A stretch of DNA of 64,000 bases from NCBI GenBank assembly GCA_035495315.1, contig DATJGF010000242.1, positions 1-64,000 of the forward strand, in the 5' to 3' direction. The notes beneath the pieces were generated by a model. The model saw only the letters and a list, made by a program, of their open reading frames with translations. It did no database searches and was not told the DNA's origin. Shown one piece after another: positions 1-8,475 of the stretch. The stretch comes from DATJGF01 sp035495315. Its GTDB lineage: Bacteria > Verrucomicrobiota > Verrucomicrobiia > Limisphaerales > UBA8199. A program made the translations under genes and the position numbers. Within the stretch, counting starts at the first letter, position 1. Each line of letters begins with the position of its first letter.

Positions 1-1223
1 TTCTTCAATTCCTCCGGCGGCAACTCGTAAATGTTCTTGTCCAGCGGTTCACCCGGCTCGATCTTGTTCTGGATCCCATCCAACCCGGCCATCAGTAGCG
101 CCGCAAAGGCCAAATACGGGTTGGCCGCAGGGTCCGGGGGCCGATACTCCAAGCGCTTGGCCTTTGGATTCTCACTGTAGGTCGGTATCCGAATCGCCGC
201 GCTCCGGTTGCGCGAACTGTAAGCCAGATTCACCGGCGCCTCATAGCCCGGCACCAGGCGCTTGTAGCTGTTGGTCGTCGGATTACAAATCGCGCATAGC
301 GCCCGCGCGTGCTTGAGCAAGCCACCCGCATAATACAGCGCTGTCTTGGACAACCCTGCATACTCGTTGCCCGCAAACAACGGTTTGCCCTTCTTCCACA
401 AGCTCTGGTGGGTGTGCATCCCGCTGCCGTTATCCCCAAACAATGGCTTGGGCATGAAACACGCCGTCTTGCCGTGCTTACGCGCGACGTTCTTGACCAC
501 ATACTTATAGACCATCATCGCGTCCGCCGAGCGCACCAGCGTGTCAAACCGGTAATCGATCTCGGCCTGGCCCGCCGTCGCCACCTCATGATGCTGCCGC
601 TCAATCCGCACCCCCAATTGCTCCATCACCAGGCACATCTCGGTCCGGATATCCTGCTGCTGGTCCAGCGGCGCCACCGGAAAATACCCTTCCTTGTGCC
701 GAATCTTGTAGCCCAGGTTGGGCATCTCGTCCCGCCCCGTGTTCCAAATCGCTTCTTCGGAATCAACACTGTAAAAGGTCCCGTTGCTCTTGGCATCAAA
801 CTGCACGTTGTCGAAAACGAAGAATTCCGCTTCCGGCCCAAACACCGCCGAATCGGCGATGCCGGTGCTGGCCAGGTACTTCTCGGCGCGCTGGGCAATG
901 CCGCGCGGGTCGCGGATATAGGGTTCGTGCGTGCCGGTCTCAGCGATAGTGCAGGTCAGCGATAAGGTCGGCTCCATCATGAAGGGGTCGATGAACGCAG
1001 TGTCGGGGTCGGGCATCGCCAGCATGTCGCTGGCCTCGATGCTCTTCCAACCCCGGATCGAGGAACCGTCGAAGCCCAGCCCTTCGCTGAAGATTTCTTC
1101 GGTCAGTTCGCGGATCGGACAACTGAAATGCTGCCAGGTGCCGAAGGTGTCGACAAACTTGATGTCCATCATCTTGGCGCCGGTCTTCTTGGCTAGTTCA
1201 ATTACACTCTTGGGTGTGCTCAT
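1..1223 (-). CDS. glnA: Glutamine synthetase type I (3' end cut by window edge)
   Basis: ATP-dependent synthesis of glutamine from glutamate and ammonia in the cytoplasm. Reading the minus strand from the ATG at 1223 gives an open frame to the window edge, about 407 residues of a family usually near 470. It starts MSTPKSVIELAKKTGAKM and has the N-terminal beta-grasp segment with FDGSSIRGW, the glutamate/metal region VFGPEAEFFVFD, the ATP-site NGSGMHTHQSLW and NRSAAIRIP. The C-terminal part with the possible adenylylation Tyr lies outside. It is downstream of amt and glnB on the same strand, so nitrogen-controlled co-expression is expected; the 101-bp gap leaves room for its own promoter. Confidence 0.96.
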   Translation of the reverse strand, partial: MSTPKSVIELAKKTGAKMMDIKFVDTFGTWQHFSCPIRELTEEIFSEGLGFDGSSIRGWKSIEASDMLAMPDPDTAFIDPFMMEPTLSLTCTIAETGTHEPYIRDPRGIAQRAEKYLASTGIADSAVFGPEAEFFVFDNVQFDAKSNGTFYSVDSEEAIWNTGRDEMPNLGYKIRHKEGYFPVAPLDQQQDIRTEMCLVMEQLGVRIERQHHEVATAGQAEIDYRFDTLVRSADAMMVYKYVVKNVARKHGKTACFMPKPLFGDNGSGMHTHQSLWKKGKPLFAGNEYAGLSKTALYYAGGLLKHARALCAICNPTTNSYKRLVPGYEAPVNLAYSSRNRSAAIRIPTYSENPKAKRLEYRPPDPAANPYLAFAALLMAGLDGIQNKIEPGEPLDKNIYELPPEELK

Positions 1224-1324
1224 TTAGGTGGTATGTTTCGTTTTTATCATTGGTTACGCCTCGCCTGGCCGACGGTGCATTAAATGACCGCACAGTCGGC
1301 TCAGGCATCAGCAAAGTGGTAGAG

Positions 1325-2827
1325 CTACATTTGTTCTGCGATGTGATAAGCTTCCTCGCCATGTTCGGTGAGGTCCAACCCTGTGGTTTCAACTTCCGGC
1401 GAAGCCCGGAGCCCGACCGTGGCTTTGACAATGTAGGCGATAATGGTTGTGCCTACGACTGCCAGGACGAGTGTCAAAAGGATCGCTTTGATCTGCTCCA
1501 ACACGAGGGGCTGAAACAGGGTATCGGTGACTTTGGTTTTCAGATTGGTGGCGAGGTTCGCATTGGCGACATTGCGGGCGAGTAGACCCGTCAACAATGC
1601 TCCCATTGTCCCTCCCACAGCATGCACGCCGAAAGTATCCAAAGCATCGTCGTAGCCGAACCATGACTTTACCTTAAAGCAGAAGAACCAAGGCACCAGG
1701 CCGGCAAAAATGCCGATGATGACGGCGCCGGAGGGAGTCACAAATCCGCAAGCGGGCGTGATGACGACCAGTCCGGCGACTGCGCCGGAACAAAAGCCCA
1801 ACACGCTCGGTTTGCCACGAACGATCCATTCGGCTAGCGGCCAGACAAACGAGGCGACAGCGGTGGCCAATGTCGTTGTCGTGAAAGCGTTGGCGGCTAT
1901 ACCATCGGCAGCCACAGCACTGCCGGCGTTGAAGCCGTACCATCCCACCCAGAGCATGCCGGTCCCCACCATGCACAGCACCATACTATGAGGCGGCATC
2001 GGCTCTTTGCCGAAGCCGAGTCGTTTGCCCAGGATCAAGCACAATATCAAGGCCGACCAACCCGAGGTCATATGGACGACGGTTCCGCCCGCAAAATCAA
2101 TTGCTTTGATCGAAGCGTTGGCGTTCCACACCCCGTTCATCAGGCCGTCAATCCCCCAGACCATGTGCGCTTGCGGAAAATAGACGACGAACATCCAGAG
2201 CGTCATGAACAAACAAATCGCGGCGAATTTCATGCGCTCGGCAATGGCGCCGATGATGAGGGCGGGTGTGATGATCGCGAACATAAGCTGATACATCGCG
2301 AAAACGTTTTGAGAGACCCAATAGGAGTAATCGGTGTTGGGGCTCGAATCGACACCGTTCAGGAAAGCAAACCCGAGATTGCCCAAAAAGGAGCTTCCGT
2401 TGTGGAACACCAGGCTGTAACCGCAGATCCACCAGAGGATGGTGACCAGGCCGGTGATAAAGAGACATTGCGCCATAACTGAGAGCACGTTCTTACGGCG
2501 AACCAATCCGCCATAAAAAAGGGCCAGGCCGGGGAGAGTCATGAATAAGACCAGCGCGGCGGACGTCATCTGCCAGGCATTGGCCCCAGGGCCGGAATTC
2601 GGACTGAAGCTATTGCTCTTTTCGTCATAAGCGCCGAGCTTCGAACTCACGTTGTTGGTCGTATCGGCGGCTCGCGCCGTGTTGTTGACGTAGGCTTCGA
2701 GATCGGCAATACGCTGCTCCAGCGTTGGCTCAGCTCGTTTGGGCGCACTGGCGTCGGCTGCGATTAGAATGGAACGCGGTAATAGGATGGCCGTAAGCAA
2801 TCCTGTCAAAAGGTACAGCTTTCTCAT
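1325..2827 (-). CDS. amt: Ammonium transporter, Amt/MEP family
   Basis: Inner-membrane channel for ammonium/ammonia. The 500-residue product starts with a signal-like segment (MRKLYLLTGLLTAILL), followed by a polar, partly helical stretch of about 70 residues. The Amt core begins near residue 85 (NAWQMTSAALVLFMTLPGLA, then FYGGLVRRKN) and continues with many membrane segments, including the DFAGGTVVHMTSG and FGVHAVGGTMGALLTG signatures that carry the conserved pore histidines. The gene lies 56 bp downstream of the PII gene, the classical glnK-amtB pairing in which PII blocks the channel when nitrogen is plentiful. The periplasmic N-terminal extension is longer than in E. coli AmtB. Confidence 0.96.
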   Translation of the reverse strand: MRKLYLLTGLLTAILLPRSILIAADASAPKRAEPTLEQRIADLEAYVNNTARAADTTNNVSSKLGAYDEKSNSFSPNSGPGANAWQMTSAALVLFMTLPGLALFYGGLVRRKNVLSVMAQCLFITGLVTILWWICGYSLVFHNGSSFLGNLGFAFLNGVDSSPNTDYSYWVSQNVFAMYQLMFAIITPALIIGAIAERMKFAAICLFMTLWMFVVYFPQAHMVWGIDGLMNGVWNANASIKAIDFAGGTVVHMTSGWSALILCLILGKRLGFGKEPMPPHSMVLCMVGTGMLWVGWYGFNAGSAVAADGIAANAFTTTTLATAVASFVWPLAEWIVRGKPSVLGFCSGAVAGLVVITPACGFVTPSGAVIIGIFAGLVPWFFCFKVKSWFGYDDALDTFGVHAVGGTMGALLTGLLARNVANANLATNLKTKVTDTLFQPLVLEQIKAILLTLVLAVVGTTIIAYIVKATVGLRASPEVETTGLDLTEHGEEAYHIAEQM

Positions 2828-2883
2828 GCGGGTTCTCTATTTGGTTTTAAGTTGGTGTTAAATCGATCGGTAGATTTCGCGGC

Positions 2884-3222
2884 CTAAACTGCGGCGACTC
2901 CTTTCTCCTCCGTTCGAATCCTGACGGCTTCCTCAATTGAGGAAACAAAAACCTTGCCGTCTCCTATCTTGCCGGTTTTTGCCGACTTGACGATCGCCTC
3001 GACAGCCTCGTCGAGCTTCTCATCGGCGAGTACGAGCTCGATCTTAATCTTCGGTAGGAAATCCACCGTGTACTCACTGCCACGATAAATCTCCGTGTGA
3101 CCTTTCTGGCGGCCAAAGCCTTTGACCTCCGTTACAGTCATTCCCTCGATGCCGATTTCCCCTAGAGCATCCTTCACCTCCTCGAGTTTGAATGGTTTTA
3201 TGATTGCTTCGATCTTCTTCAT
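2884..3222 (-). CDS. glnB: Nitrogen regulatory protein P-II
   Basis: Trimeric signal protein that binds ATP/ADP and 2-oxoglutarate and controls ammonium transport and glutamine synthetase. The product is 112 residues, full length. The start MKKIEAIIKPFKLEEVKDAL is canonical; the T-loop contains GFGRQKGHTEIYRGSEYTVD with the Tyr (YRGSEY) uridylylated in proteobacteria, and the C-terminal signature GKIGDGKVFV is present. It leads the cluster glnB-amt-glnA. Because it sits next to amt it could equally be named glnK; sequence alone does not separate the two. Confidence 0.96.
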   Translation of the reverse strand: MKKIEAIIKPFKLEEVKDALGEIGIEGMTVTEVKGFGRQKGHTEIYRGSEYTVDFLPKIKIELVLADEKLDEAVEAIVKSAKTGKIGDGKVFVSSIEEAVRIRTEEKGVAAV

Positions 3223-3459
3223 TACATTTGGGTTGAGCGGTTTTGTTAGGCCGAACTCTTGCCAGCACCCTCTTGAGCGTGGCGAGGATTCGCGCCCGAC
3301 TACGAGGCGGTAACGCAGGGTCTATGCCAACGGGTGAGCGAGGCACCATTCGTTCGTTGCAATAACCTGATTACGAATTGGTTATGGTGTTGTGCCGAAA
3401 TGTACCTCGCTGGTCTTTTTTAGCCAGTAAGCCCGAATTTCGCCACCATTTTCGTGTGC

Positions 3460-3741
3460 CTAATTTGCAGGGTCGGCGAGCACACCGGATCCCCTGCATT
3501 CGACTTCGAAACTGATCGGATCGACTGAATCGCCAGCATCGAACCGTGCGATCCACTCTGCAACCGCAATTGGCAAAGGCAGCAAACAAGGATGCCGCGG
3601 ATTAACAGCAGCGAAAAACGCGACACCAAAAACTCCGAAATGGTCAATGCCCGCGCGGCAGAGGGCTTGGGCTACTGGGCAAAGGTCCGGACTGAACCTG
3701 CAACCACTTGCGATATCCTCATAGCTGACGTTGATCTGCAT
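3460..3741 (-). CDS. Small conserved hypothetical protein, paralogue of the 4047-4496 product
   Basis: About 93 residues starting MQINVSYEDIASG. An upstream in-frame ATG at 3747 adds two residues; the chosen start matches the paralogue. The first 80 residues align without obvious large gaps with the product at 4047-4496: a beta-strand start, a CPVAQALCRAG segment (CAVARALVRAG in the paralogue), LPLPIAVAEWIARFDAG (LPLPAAVSDWIFDFDAG) and DPISFEVE (RPITFEMD). Shared conservation across diverged copies suggests both were or are protein-coding. No catalytic motif is recognised. It resembles short, often phage- or plasmid-associated proteins built around a CPxA helix, but that link is from memory and unproven. 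Confidence 0.55.
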   Translation of the reverse strand: MQINVSYEDIASGCRFSPDLCPVAQALCRAGIDHFGVFGVAFFAAVNPRHPCLLPLPIAVAEWIARFDAGDSVDPISFEVECRGSGVLADPAN

Positions 3742-4046
3742 TTGCATCCTTGCCGACAGGAGCAGGTCTCTCGATCACTCAACGGCCTCAAAATCCCTGC
3801 GACTGATTCCCTGCTCTGATGAAAGATCATCGAACCGATGGCATTCCCAAAGTGGGGTGAGGACCGAAAATCCAAGTAGCAGAATTTGGGCACTTGAAGG
3901 CGGGAAATACGAAGCGTGCCCGCGACATGTACTGAACTGAACTGCAGACACACGCCCGCGAGAGTTCCGGGAATCGACGTGCGGCCGCCGGAAAACCGCA
4001 CAACAGCGGAGCTCCGTTGGGATCGGGCGTTTTCTAAACGACGTTT
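3742..4046. other. Intergenic stretch between the two small paralogues
   Basis: No convincing gene. Short overlapping frames exist on both strands, but none shows a recognisable domain or plausible codon use. With the 3223-3459 gap and the decayed-looking flanks, this suggests a region that has been rearranged. Confidence 0.4.
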
Positions 4047-4056
4047 CTAAACGAGG
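4031..4056. repeat. Tandem 13-bp duplication over the end of a small gene
   Basis: TTTCTAAACGACG at 4031-4043 is followed directly by TTTCTAAACGAGG at 4044-4056, 12 of 13 bases identical. The second copy contains the stop codon of the 4047-4496 gene (minus strand), so a recent slippage event may have changed or created that gene's 3' end. Confidence 0.8.
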
Positions 4057-4496
4057 CTGAGTTCGCGCGAGTTCCGGCGCCCGGCTTTGGATGCTCGGCG
4101 CGCGGAACCTGACAAGACGAGTTGTTTGCAACCAGAACCGCACCGTAATCTGGCGATGGAATTCAAATCCTCTGCAGACAACAACGTTATTTGTTCGCTG
4201 CTGCCAGTTTGCCGTGGGGCCATGCCGTTCGCACGTTTCAGCGTCAGATCGAAGTCCATCTCAAAAGTGATAGGCCGCACGGGTTTGCCGGCATCGAAGT
4301 CAAAGATCCAGTCACTCACAGCCGCAGGCAGCGGCAGGCTGATCAATCGCCCCCACCTATCAGGCATCATGACACTCGGTCCCATAACACCCGAATGTTC
4401 AAATCCCGCTCGCACGAGCGCCCGCGCGACGGCGCATTGTTCCGGATCACGCCGTTGCCCCTGTTGGATATCCTGTCGCGTCACTGTGATTTTCAT
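4047..4496 (-). CDS. Small conserved hypothetical protein with extended C-terminus
   Basis: The 149-residue product starts MKITVTRQDIQQGQRRDPEQ. Residues 1-80 match the 3460-3741 product (CAVARALVRAG, LPLPAAVSDWIFDFDAGKP, RPITFEMDFD). The remaining ~65 residues are Arg/Ser-rich, lack a partner in the paralogue and may be read-through sequence beyond the original end. Function unknown. The two copies on the same strand separated by about 300 bp look like an old duplication. Confidence 0.55.
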   Translation of the reverse strand: MKITVTRQDIQQGQRRDPEQCAVARALVRAGFEHSGVMGPSVMMPDRWGRLISLPLPAAVSDWIFDFDAGKPVRPITFEMDFDLTLKRANGMAPRQTGSSEQITLLSAEDLNSIARLRCGSGCKQLVLSGSARRASKAGRRNSRELSLV

Positions 4497-4601
4497 AATC
4501 TTTAAGCCCTCGATATAGTCTAATCAGGTTATACAAACGCTCCAATGGGGTAAGCACCGGGGAATAACCGCCCCGTTTGTGTATTGGAAGTGATGCTTTT
4601 T

Positions 4602-4650
4602 CTACTACCCGGATCGAACCTGTGGCCTATATTTCGAAGTGGGGTAGTAG
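4602..4650. repeat. 9-bp inverted repeat enclosing a tRNA T-loop-like motif
   Basis: CTACTACCC at 4602-4610 and GGGTAGTAG at 4642-4650 are exact inverted repeats. On the minus strand the right-hand part reads GGTTCGATCCGGGTAGTAG, resembling a tRNA T-loop followed by an acceptor strand, but the 5-bp T stem does not pair and no anticodon arm fits the 31-nt interior. It may be a decayed tRNA, an attachment-site remnant or a simple hairpin. Confidence 0.35.
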
Positions 4651-4751
4651 CCTGGTTTTTACTGTTTCCCGGGCTCGCACGGTTCTCGGAGATCAACAGT
4701 GGCAGAGGATCGACCTCCAGGCCCACGCTTTCCGCGTGGGCTCTGCAATGA

Positions 4752-5369
4752 CTACCGTATCACCGCATTTGAAAGCGCGTACAAACCAAAGCCCAGAATC
4801 ACCACACCAGAAAGTCGGCTGATAAGCGCCATGCAGTCGGAGGTAATATGTGAACGAAACAAGCCGACTCCCCCGCTGAGGACCAGCCACCAAAGCGCCG
4901 AACCGCCGAATACGCCGGTCACCAAGTTTAGCGCGTTCGCCAAACTTGGTTTTTCACCAAGACCCAGGCCGGCAAAAACTGCCGTGAACGACAAGATCGT
5001 CATCGGGTTCGTAAGTGTGAGAAAAAACGTCGATAAGTAGGCGGAAAGCAGCCCGGCATTCTTTGTGTCGATGGACTTATCCATGGGCGGGCTCACAAAA
5101 GTGCGGAGCTCCAGGTAACAGAGAAATAGACCACCAAGGAGGCTAAACAGGAATTTTTGCCCCAACAAAAACGCCGAAATTGCTGTCAGGCCCAAGCCTG
5201 CCACGCAACCGAAAACCGCATCAGCACTCGCCGCACCCAAGCCGGTCACAAATCCAGCTAATCTTCCATTCGCCAGCGAACGCCGGATACAGAGCACACC
5301 AATGGGGCCAACAGGTGCAGCGATTGAAAACCCGATTACCAGACCGCGAAAAAAGAACTTCAATGACAT
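4752..5369 (-). CDS. LysE/RhtB-family exporter
   Basis: Inner-membrane exporter of the amino-acid/metabolite efflux superfamily; substrate not predictable. The product is about 205 residues from the ATG at 5369 (MSLKFFFRGLVIGFSIAAPV), the usual family length; the more upstream ATG at 5417 would add a 16-residue polar tail in front of the first membrane helix. Family features: GPIGVLCIRRSLANGR after helix 1, TGLGAASADAVFG, and LTNPMTILSF in the middle, with about six hydrophobic segments. It is a single gene between the small-paralogue region and tRNA-Pro. Confidence 0.9.
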   Translation of the reverse strand: MSLKFFFRGLVIGFSIAAPVGPIGVLCIRRSLANGRLAGFVTGLGAASADAVFGCVAGLGLTAISAFLLGQKFLFSLLGGLFLCYLELRTFVSPPMDKSIDTKNAGLLSAYLSTFFLTLTNPMTILSFTAVFAGLGLGEKPSLANALNLVTGVFGGSALWWLVLSGGVGLFRSHITSDCMALISRLSGVVILGFGLYALSNAVIR

Positions 5370-5511
5370 GTCATGGCATTCTCTGCACGACCCCGAGCGA
5401 TCGGAACAGAACATCAAGCGCCGGTTCCCCAGAAGTTAAATAAACGCTCGTTTGCCAGATTCTGTGCCAGGGCCCGCTTTTTCGAGAGGGTCTGGTCCCC
5501 TGCAGAAATAG

Positions 5512-5589
5512 TGGTCGGAGCGACAGGATTTGAACCTGCGACGTCTTGGTCCCAAACCAAGTGCTCTAGCCAGGCTGAGCTACGCTCCG
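5512..5589 (-). tRNA. tRNA-Pro (anticodon UGG)
   Basis: Minus-strand cloverleaf. Acceptor CGGAGCG pairs with CGCTCCG, the D arm contains AGCTCAGCCTGGCTAGAGCA, the anticodon stem CTTGG/CCAAG closes the loop TTTGGGA with anticodon TGG, and the T arm GCAGG-TTCAAAT-CCTGT pairs apart from a G-T pair. The discriminator is A and CCA is encoded (plus-strand TGG at 5512-5514). Confidence 0.97.
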
Positions 5590-5747
5590 ACAAAGCCGGA
5601 AGGGAATATCCAATAAAGCGCCGCTTCCGCAATCAGAAAATGGTCAAGCAAACGGAGATCTCGGCCCGCTCAGCTCCCCTTTGCAGGTTCCAACCGCTGT
5701 TTTGCGTGCTGGACGTGGCCCGGGTTGATGCTAGAGTTTTCTACGGT

Positions 5748-6971
5748 ATGTCAACCGAAGCCCCGTCCGTCCCGCAGAAGATTAATCTGCGCCGGCCCGA
5801 TATTATGGCCGCGGTGCAGGCCCAGGTGCTGTCGCATTACCGGAGCGAGCTCGTCGAACGTATCCGCGCCGAGGGCAACATTCTTTCGGCGGGTAACCTG
5901 ACGATCAAGCTCGCCAAGGAATTCGGCTTTTGCTACGGTGTCGAGCGAGCGATCGACCTCGCCTATGCGGCCCGGCGCGCCTATCCGGAACGGCGGATTT
6001 TTCTTCTCGGCGAAATCATTCACAATCCTGAAGTGAACGATCAAATCCGGCGCCTGGGCATTGTGACGATTGCGGGCAAACCGCGCGACGAGGAGATTAA
6101 TCAGCTGCGGCCGGACGACATAGTGATTATTCCAGCATTTGGAACGGAAGTCGCCACGCGGCAAAAACTGGAAGCCAAAGGCTGTCTGTTTGTCGACACG
6201 ACCTGCGGGGACGTGATGAGCGTGTGGAAACGCGTGCGCCAATATTCCAAGGATGCTGTTACCAGCATCATTCACGGCAAGGCCTGGCATGAAGAGACGA
6301 TGGCGACGAGTTCGCAGGCGCGAGCCAGTGGGAACGGCCATTATCTGGTCGTTTTCACGCTCGCGGAGACTGATTACGTCTGCAACTACATCATCAACGG
6401 TGGCAATAAGATCGAGTTTTTGAGCAAATTCAAAGGGGCCTACTCCGAAGGTTTTGATCCAGACGTGCATTTGCACGCAATCGGTGTCGCGAATCAAACA
6501 ACGATGCTGCGTGGAGAAACCGAAGAGGTACAAAGACGCCTCAAGGCTGCGATGATTCAGAAATATGGTGAAGCGGAGTTGCCGCGGCATTTTCGCTTTT
6601 TCGACACCATCTGCGGCGCAACGCAAGATCGCCAGGACGCGCTTGAAAAGCTGCTGCGCCAACCCCTCGACCTGCTTCTGGTTATCGGCGGTTATAATTC
6701 TTCAAATACGTCGCATCTGGCCGAAATGGGCGAAGCCAAGCTGCCGACGTACTTCATCAAGAATGCCGCGAAGATGGTGTCCGACCGGTTAATTCAACAT
6801 TACGATCAGCACAAACACGAAGAGGTCGAGACACAGAACTGGCTCCCACAAGGGGAGGTGACCGTCGGGATCACGGCCGGCGCTTCCTGTCCGAACAACC
6901 TGATCGAAGACGCCATTCGCCGCCTATTTGAGTTGCGTGGCATTTCTGTTCAGCAATTGCTGTCCAATTGA
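5748..6971 (+). CDS. ispH: 4-hydroxy-3-methylbut-2-enyl diphosphate reductase, long form
   Basis: Last step of the MEP isoprenoid pathway: [4Fe-4S] enzyme making IPP and DMAPP from HMBPP. The start at 5748 (MSTEAPSVPQKINL) gives 407 residues; the frame is open further upstream but passes antisense through tRNA-Pro and is not credible. Cluster cysteines are in KEFGFCYGVERA, FVDTTCGDVMSVWKRV and TAGASCPNNLIED. At ~400 residues, with an N-terminal extension and an insert around IIHGKAWHEE, it resembles the cyanobacterial/plant-type enzyme rather than the ~315-residue E. coli form. No other MEP gene is in the window. Confidence 0.95.
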   Translation: MSTEAPSVPQKINLRRPDIMAAVQAQVLSHYRSELVERIRAEGNILSAGNLTIKLAKEFGFCYGVERAIDLAYAARRAYPERRIFLLGEIIHNPEVNDQIRRLGIVTIAGKPRDEEINQLRPDDIVIIPAFGTEVATRQKLEAKGCLFVDTTCGDVMSVWKRVRQYSKDAVTSIIHGKAWHEETMATSSQARASGNGHYLVVFTLAETDYVCNYIINGGNKIEFLSKFKGAYSEGFDPDVHLHAIGVANQTTMLRGETEEVQRRLKAAMIQKYGEAELPRHFRFFDTICGATQDRQDALEKLLRQPLDLLLVIGGYNSSNTSHLAEMGEAKLPTYFIKNAAKMVSDRLIQHYDQHKHEEVETQNWLPQGEVTVGITAGASCPNNLIEDAIRRLFELRGISVQQLLSN

Positions 6972-7115
6972 TACTCGTCAGGGGATGCTGAGGGGGCGAT
7001 TTTGGAATTACTATTTTTCAATTTGCAGTTGTCAATTCCGGCCGCACTTGAGTTACGAGGCCAAATGCATCTGACCTTTCCTTGGTCGCGCGACAATTGA
7101 CTCCCGCGTCCCCCG

Positions 7116-8264
7116 ATGCCACGCACCCGCCAAGAACTCGAAGCACTCGAGCGCCAGAGCCTCGCACCATATGCCCAGTTCAGCGCCAACACTCGGGGGC
7201 GAAAGTATCACGACACGCCGCTCGAATGGCGCACTGAATATCAACGCGACCGAGACCGGGTGATCCACTCACGGGCCTTTCGACGACTCGAGTACAAAAC
7301 CCAGGTCTTTCTCAACGGCGCGGGGGACCACTTGCGGACGCGCTTGACACATACGATGGAGGTAGCCGGGATTTCACGAAATATTGCGCGCGCGCTCAGG
7401 CTGAACGAGGACCTCGCTGAAGCCATCGCGCTGGCACATGATCTTGGCCATTCACCTTTTGGCCACAAGGGCGAGGCGGTCCTGGCCCGACTGATGAAAG
7501 ACTATGGCGGATTCGAGCACAATCGGCAGAGCCTGCGAATCGTCGAGGAACTCGAGCAGAAATATCCTCGCTTTCCGGGGCTGAACCTCACCTGGGAGGT
7601 ACGCGAGGGCCTTGCCAAGCACAGCACTGCGTATGACCACCCAGGACAGCGTGCCGACTTTGACGCCAAATCGCCATCGCTCGAAGCACAAGTGGCAAAT
7701 CTCTCTGACGAAATCGCCTACTACAGCCACGACCTCGATGACGGGTTGGATTCAGGTTTGCTTTCGGAAACGCAATTGAATCGACAAGTCCGGATTTGGC
7801 GATACGCGACGCGAACCGTGGAAAATGAATACGGTAGATTGCCTGACGAAACGCGGCGCTATTTCGTAATTCGTTGCATTACCGACATGCAGGTCAAGGA
7901 TGTCGTGCAGACGACTGAGACGCGCATCCAACGCGCTGGAGTCGCCAGCGCAGACGAAGTCCGACTCCAACCCAAGCCTCTGGTTCAATACAGCACCGAG
8001 CGTCGCAGATTGAATCGTGAGTTGCGCGATTTTCTTTACAAGAATCTCTATTATAACTCGGTCGTGAATGAACCGCATGTCCGTGCCCGGCAGGTGCTGG
8101 AAGAACTTTTTCTGTTTTTCATGCAACATCATGACATGTTAGGCCGCCAGGCCAAGAAGCGCGCTCGCCGCGATGGCTGGCCCAGAGCGATATGTGACTA
8201 CCTCGCGGGCATGACCGATCGCTACGCGATGCTCGAACACGAACGGGTGATCGGGAAGACCTGA
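7116..8264 (+). CDS. dgt: Deoxyguanosinetriphosphate triphosphohydrolase-like protein
   Basis: HD-superfamily hydrolase that removes triphosphate from dNTPs and affects dNTP pools. The 382-residue product has an N-terminal conserved region (NTRGRKYHDTPLEWRTEYQRD), then RAFRRLEYKTQVF, the first metal histidine in RLTHTMEVA, the HD pair in ALAHDLGHSPFGHKGE, and the downstream metal Asp in NLSDEIAYYSHDLDDGLD. This matches the shorter dGTPase-like class 2 proteins. The start at 7116 follows a 144-bp gap after ispH. Activity towards dGTP specifically is inferred from family only. Confidence 0.93.
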   Translation: MPRTRQELEALERQSLAPYAQFSANTRGRKYHDTPLEWRTEYQRDRDRVIHSRAFRRLEYKTQVFLNGAGDHLRTRLTHTMEVAGISRNIARALRLNEDLAEAIALAHDLGHSPFGHKGEAVLARLMKDYGGFEHNRQSLRIVEELEQKYPRFPGLNLTWEVREGLAKHSTAYDHPGQRADFDAKSPSLEAQVANLSDEIAYYSHDLDDGLDSGLLSETQLNRQVRIWRYATRTVENEYGRLPDETRRYFVIRCITDMQVKDVVQTTETRIQRAGVASADEVRLQPKPLVQYSTERRRLNRELRDFLYKNLYYNSVVNEPHVRARQVLEELFLFFMQHHDMLGRQAKKRARRDGWPRAICDYLAGMTDRYAMLEHERVIGKT

Positions 8265-8296
8265 TCTGTTCACATCATCGGGCAAGCTGCTCCTCA

Positions 8297-8379
8297 AAAG
8301 CGCCAGAGGACTGGCCCAGTCCAAAAGCTTCGCTTGGCAACGCGGAGCGTCGTGAACTGCGCCAGTCCTCGGGCGCTTT
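8297..8379. repeat. Large interrupted palindrome between dgt and the next gene
   Basis: AAAGCGCC at 8297-8304 and GGACTGGC at 8308-8315 form the left arm; GCCAGTCC at 8361-8368 and GGCGCTTT at 8372-8379 form the right arm. Each pair is perfectly complementary, separated by 3-nt internal loops (AGA/TCG). The 45-nt interior holds a second small hairpin (CCAA...TTGG). It could act as a bidirectional 3' end or be a palindromic repeat unit. Confidence 0.8.
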
Positions 8380-8475
8380 CCAAAACCATAACTCGTCAGC
8401 AGTTCCCTTGCTTTTGCGGCAAGGTTTGCCAAGCTACCTCGGTCCGTGCTTTGATGTGCCAGAAACACTCATTCC

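Noticed and set aside
3223..3400. Sigma-54 promoter for glnB
   Set aside because: GGCAC...TTGCA elements are present around 3342-3361 but on the wrong strand and with a GG-GC spacing of 15 instead of 10.
5373..5747. Long N-terminal extension of ispH
   Set aside because: The open frame runs antisense through tRNA-Pro and non-conserved sequence; the ATG at 5748 gives a product of the expected long-form length.
5751..6662. 303-codon frame opposite ispH
   Set aside because: Mirror of a strongly coding gene; its product shows no domain.
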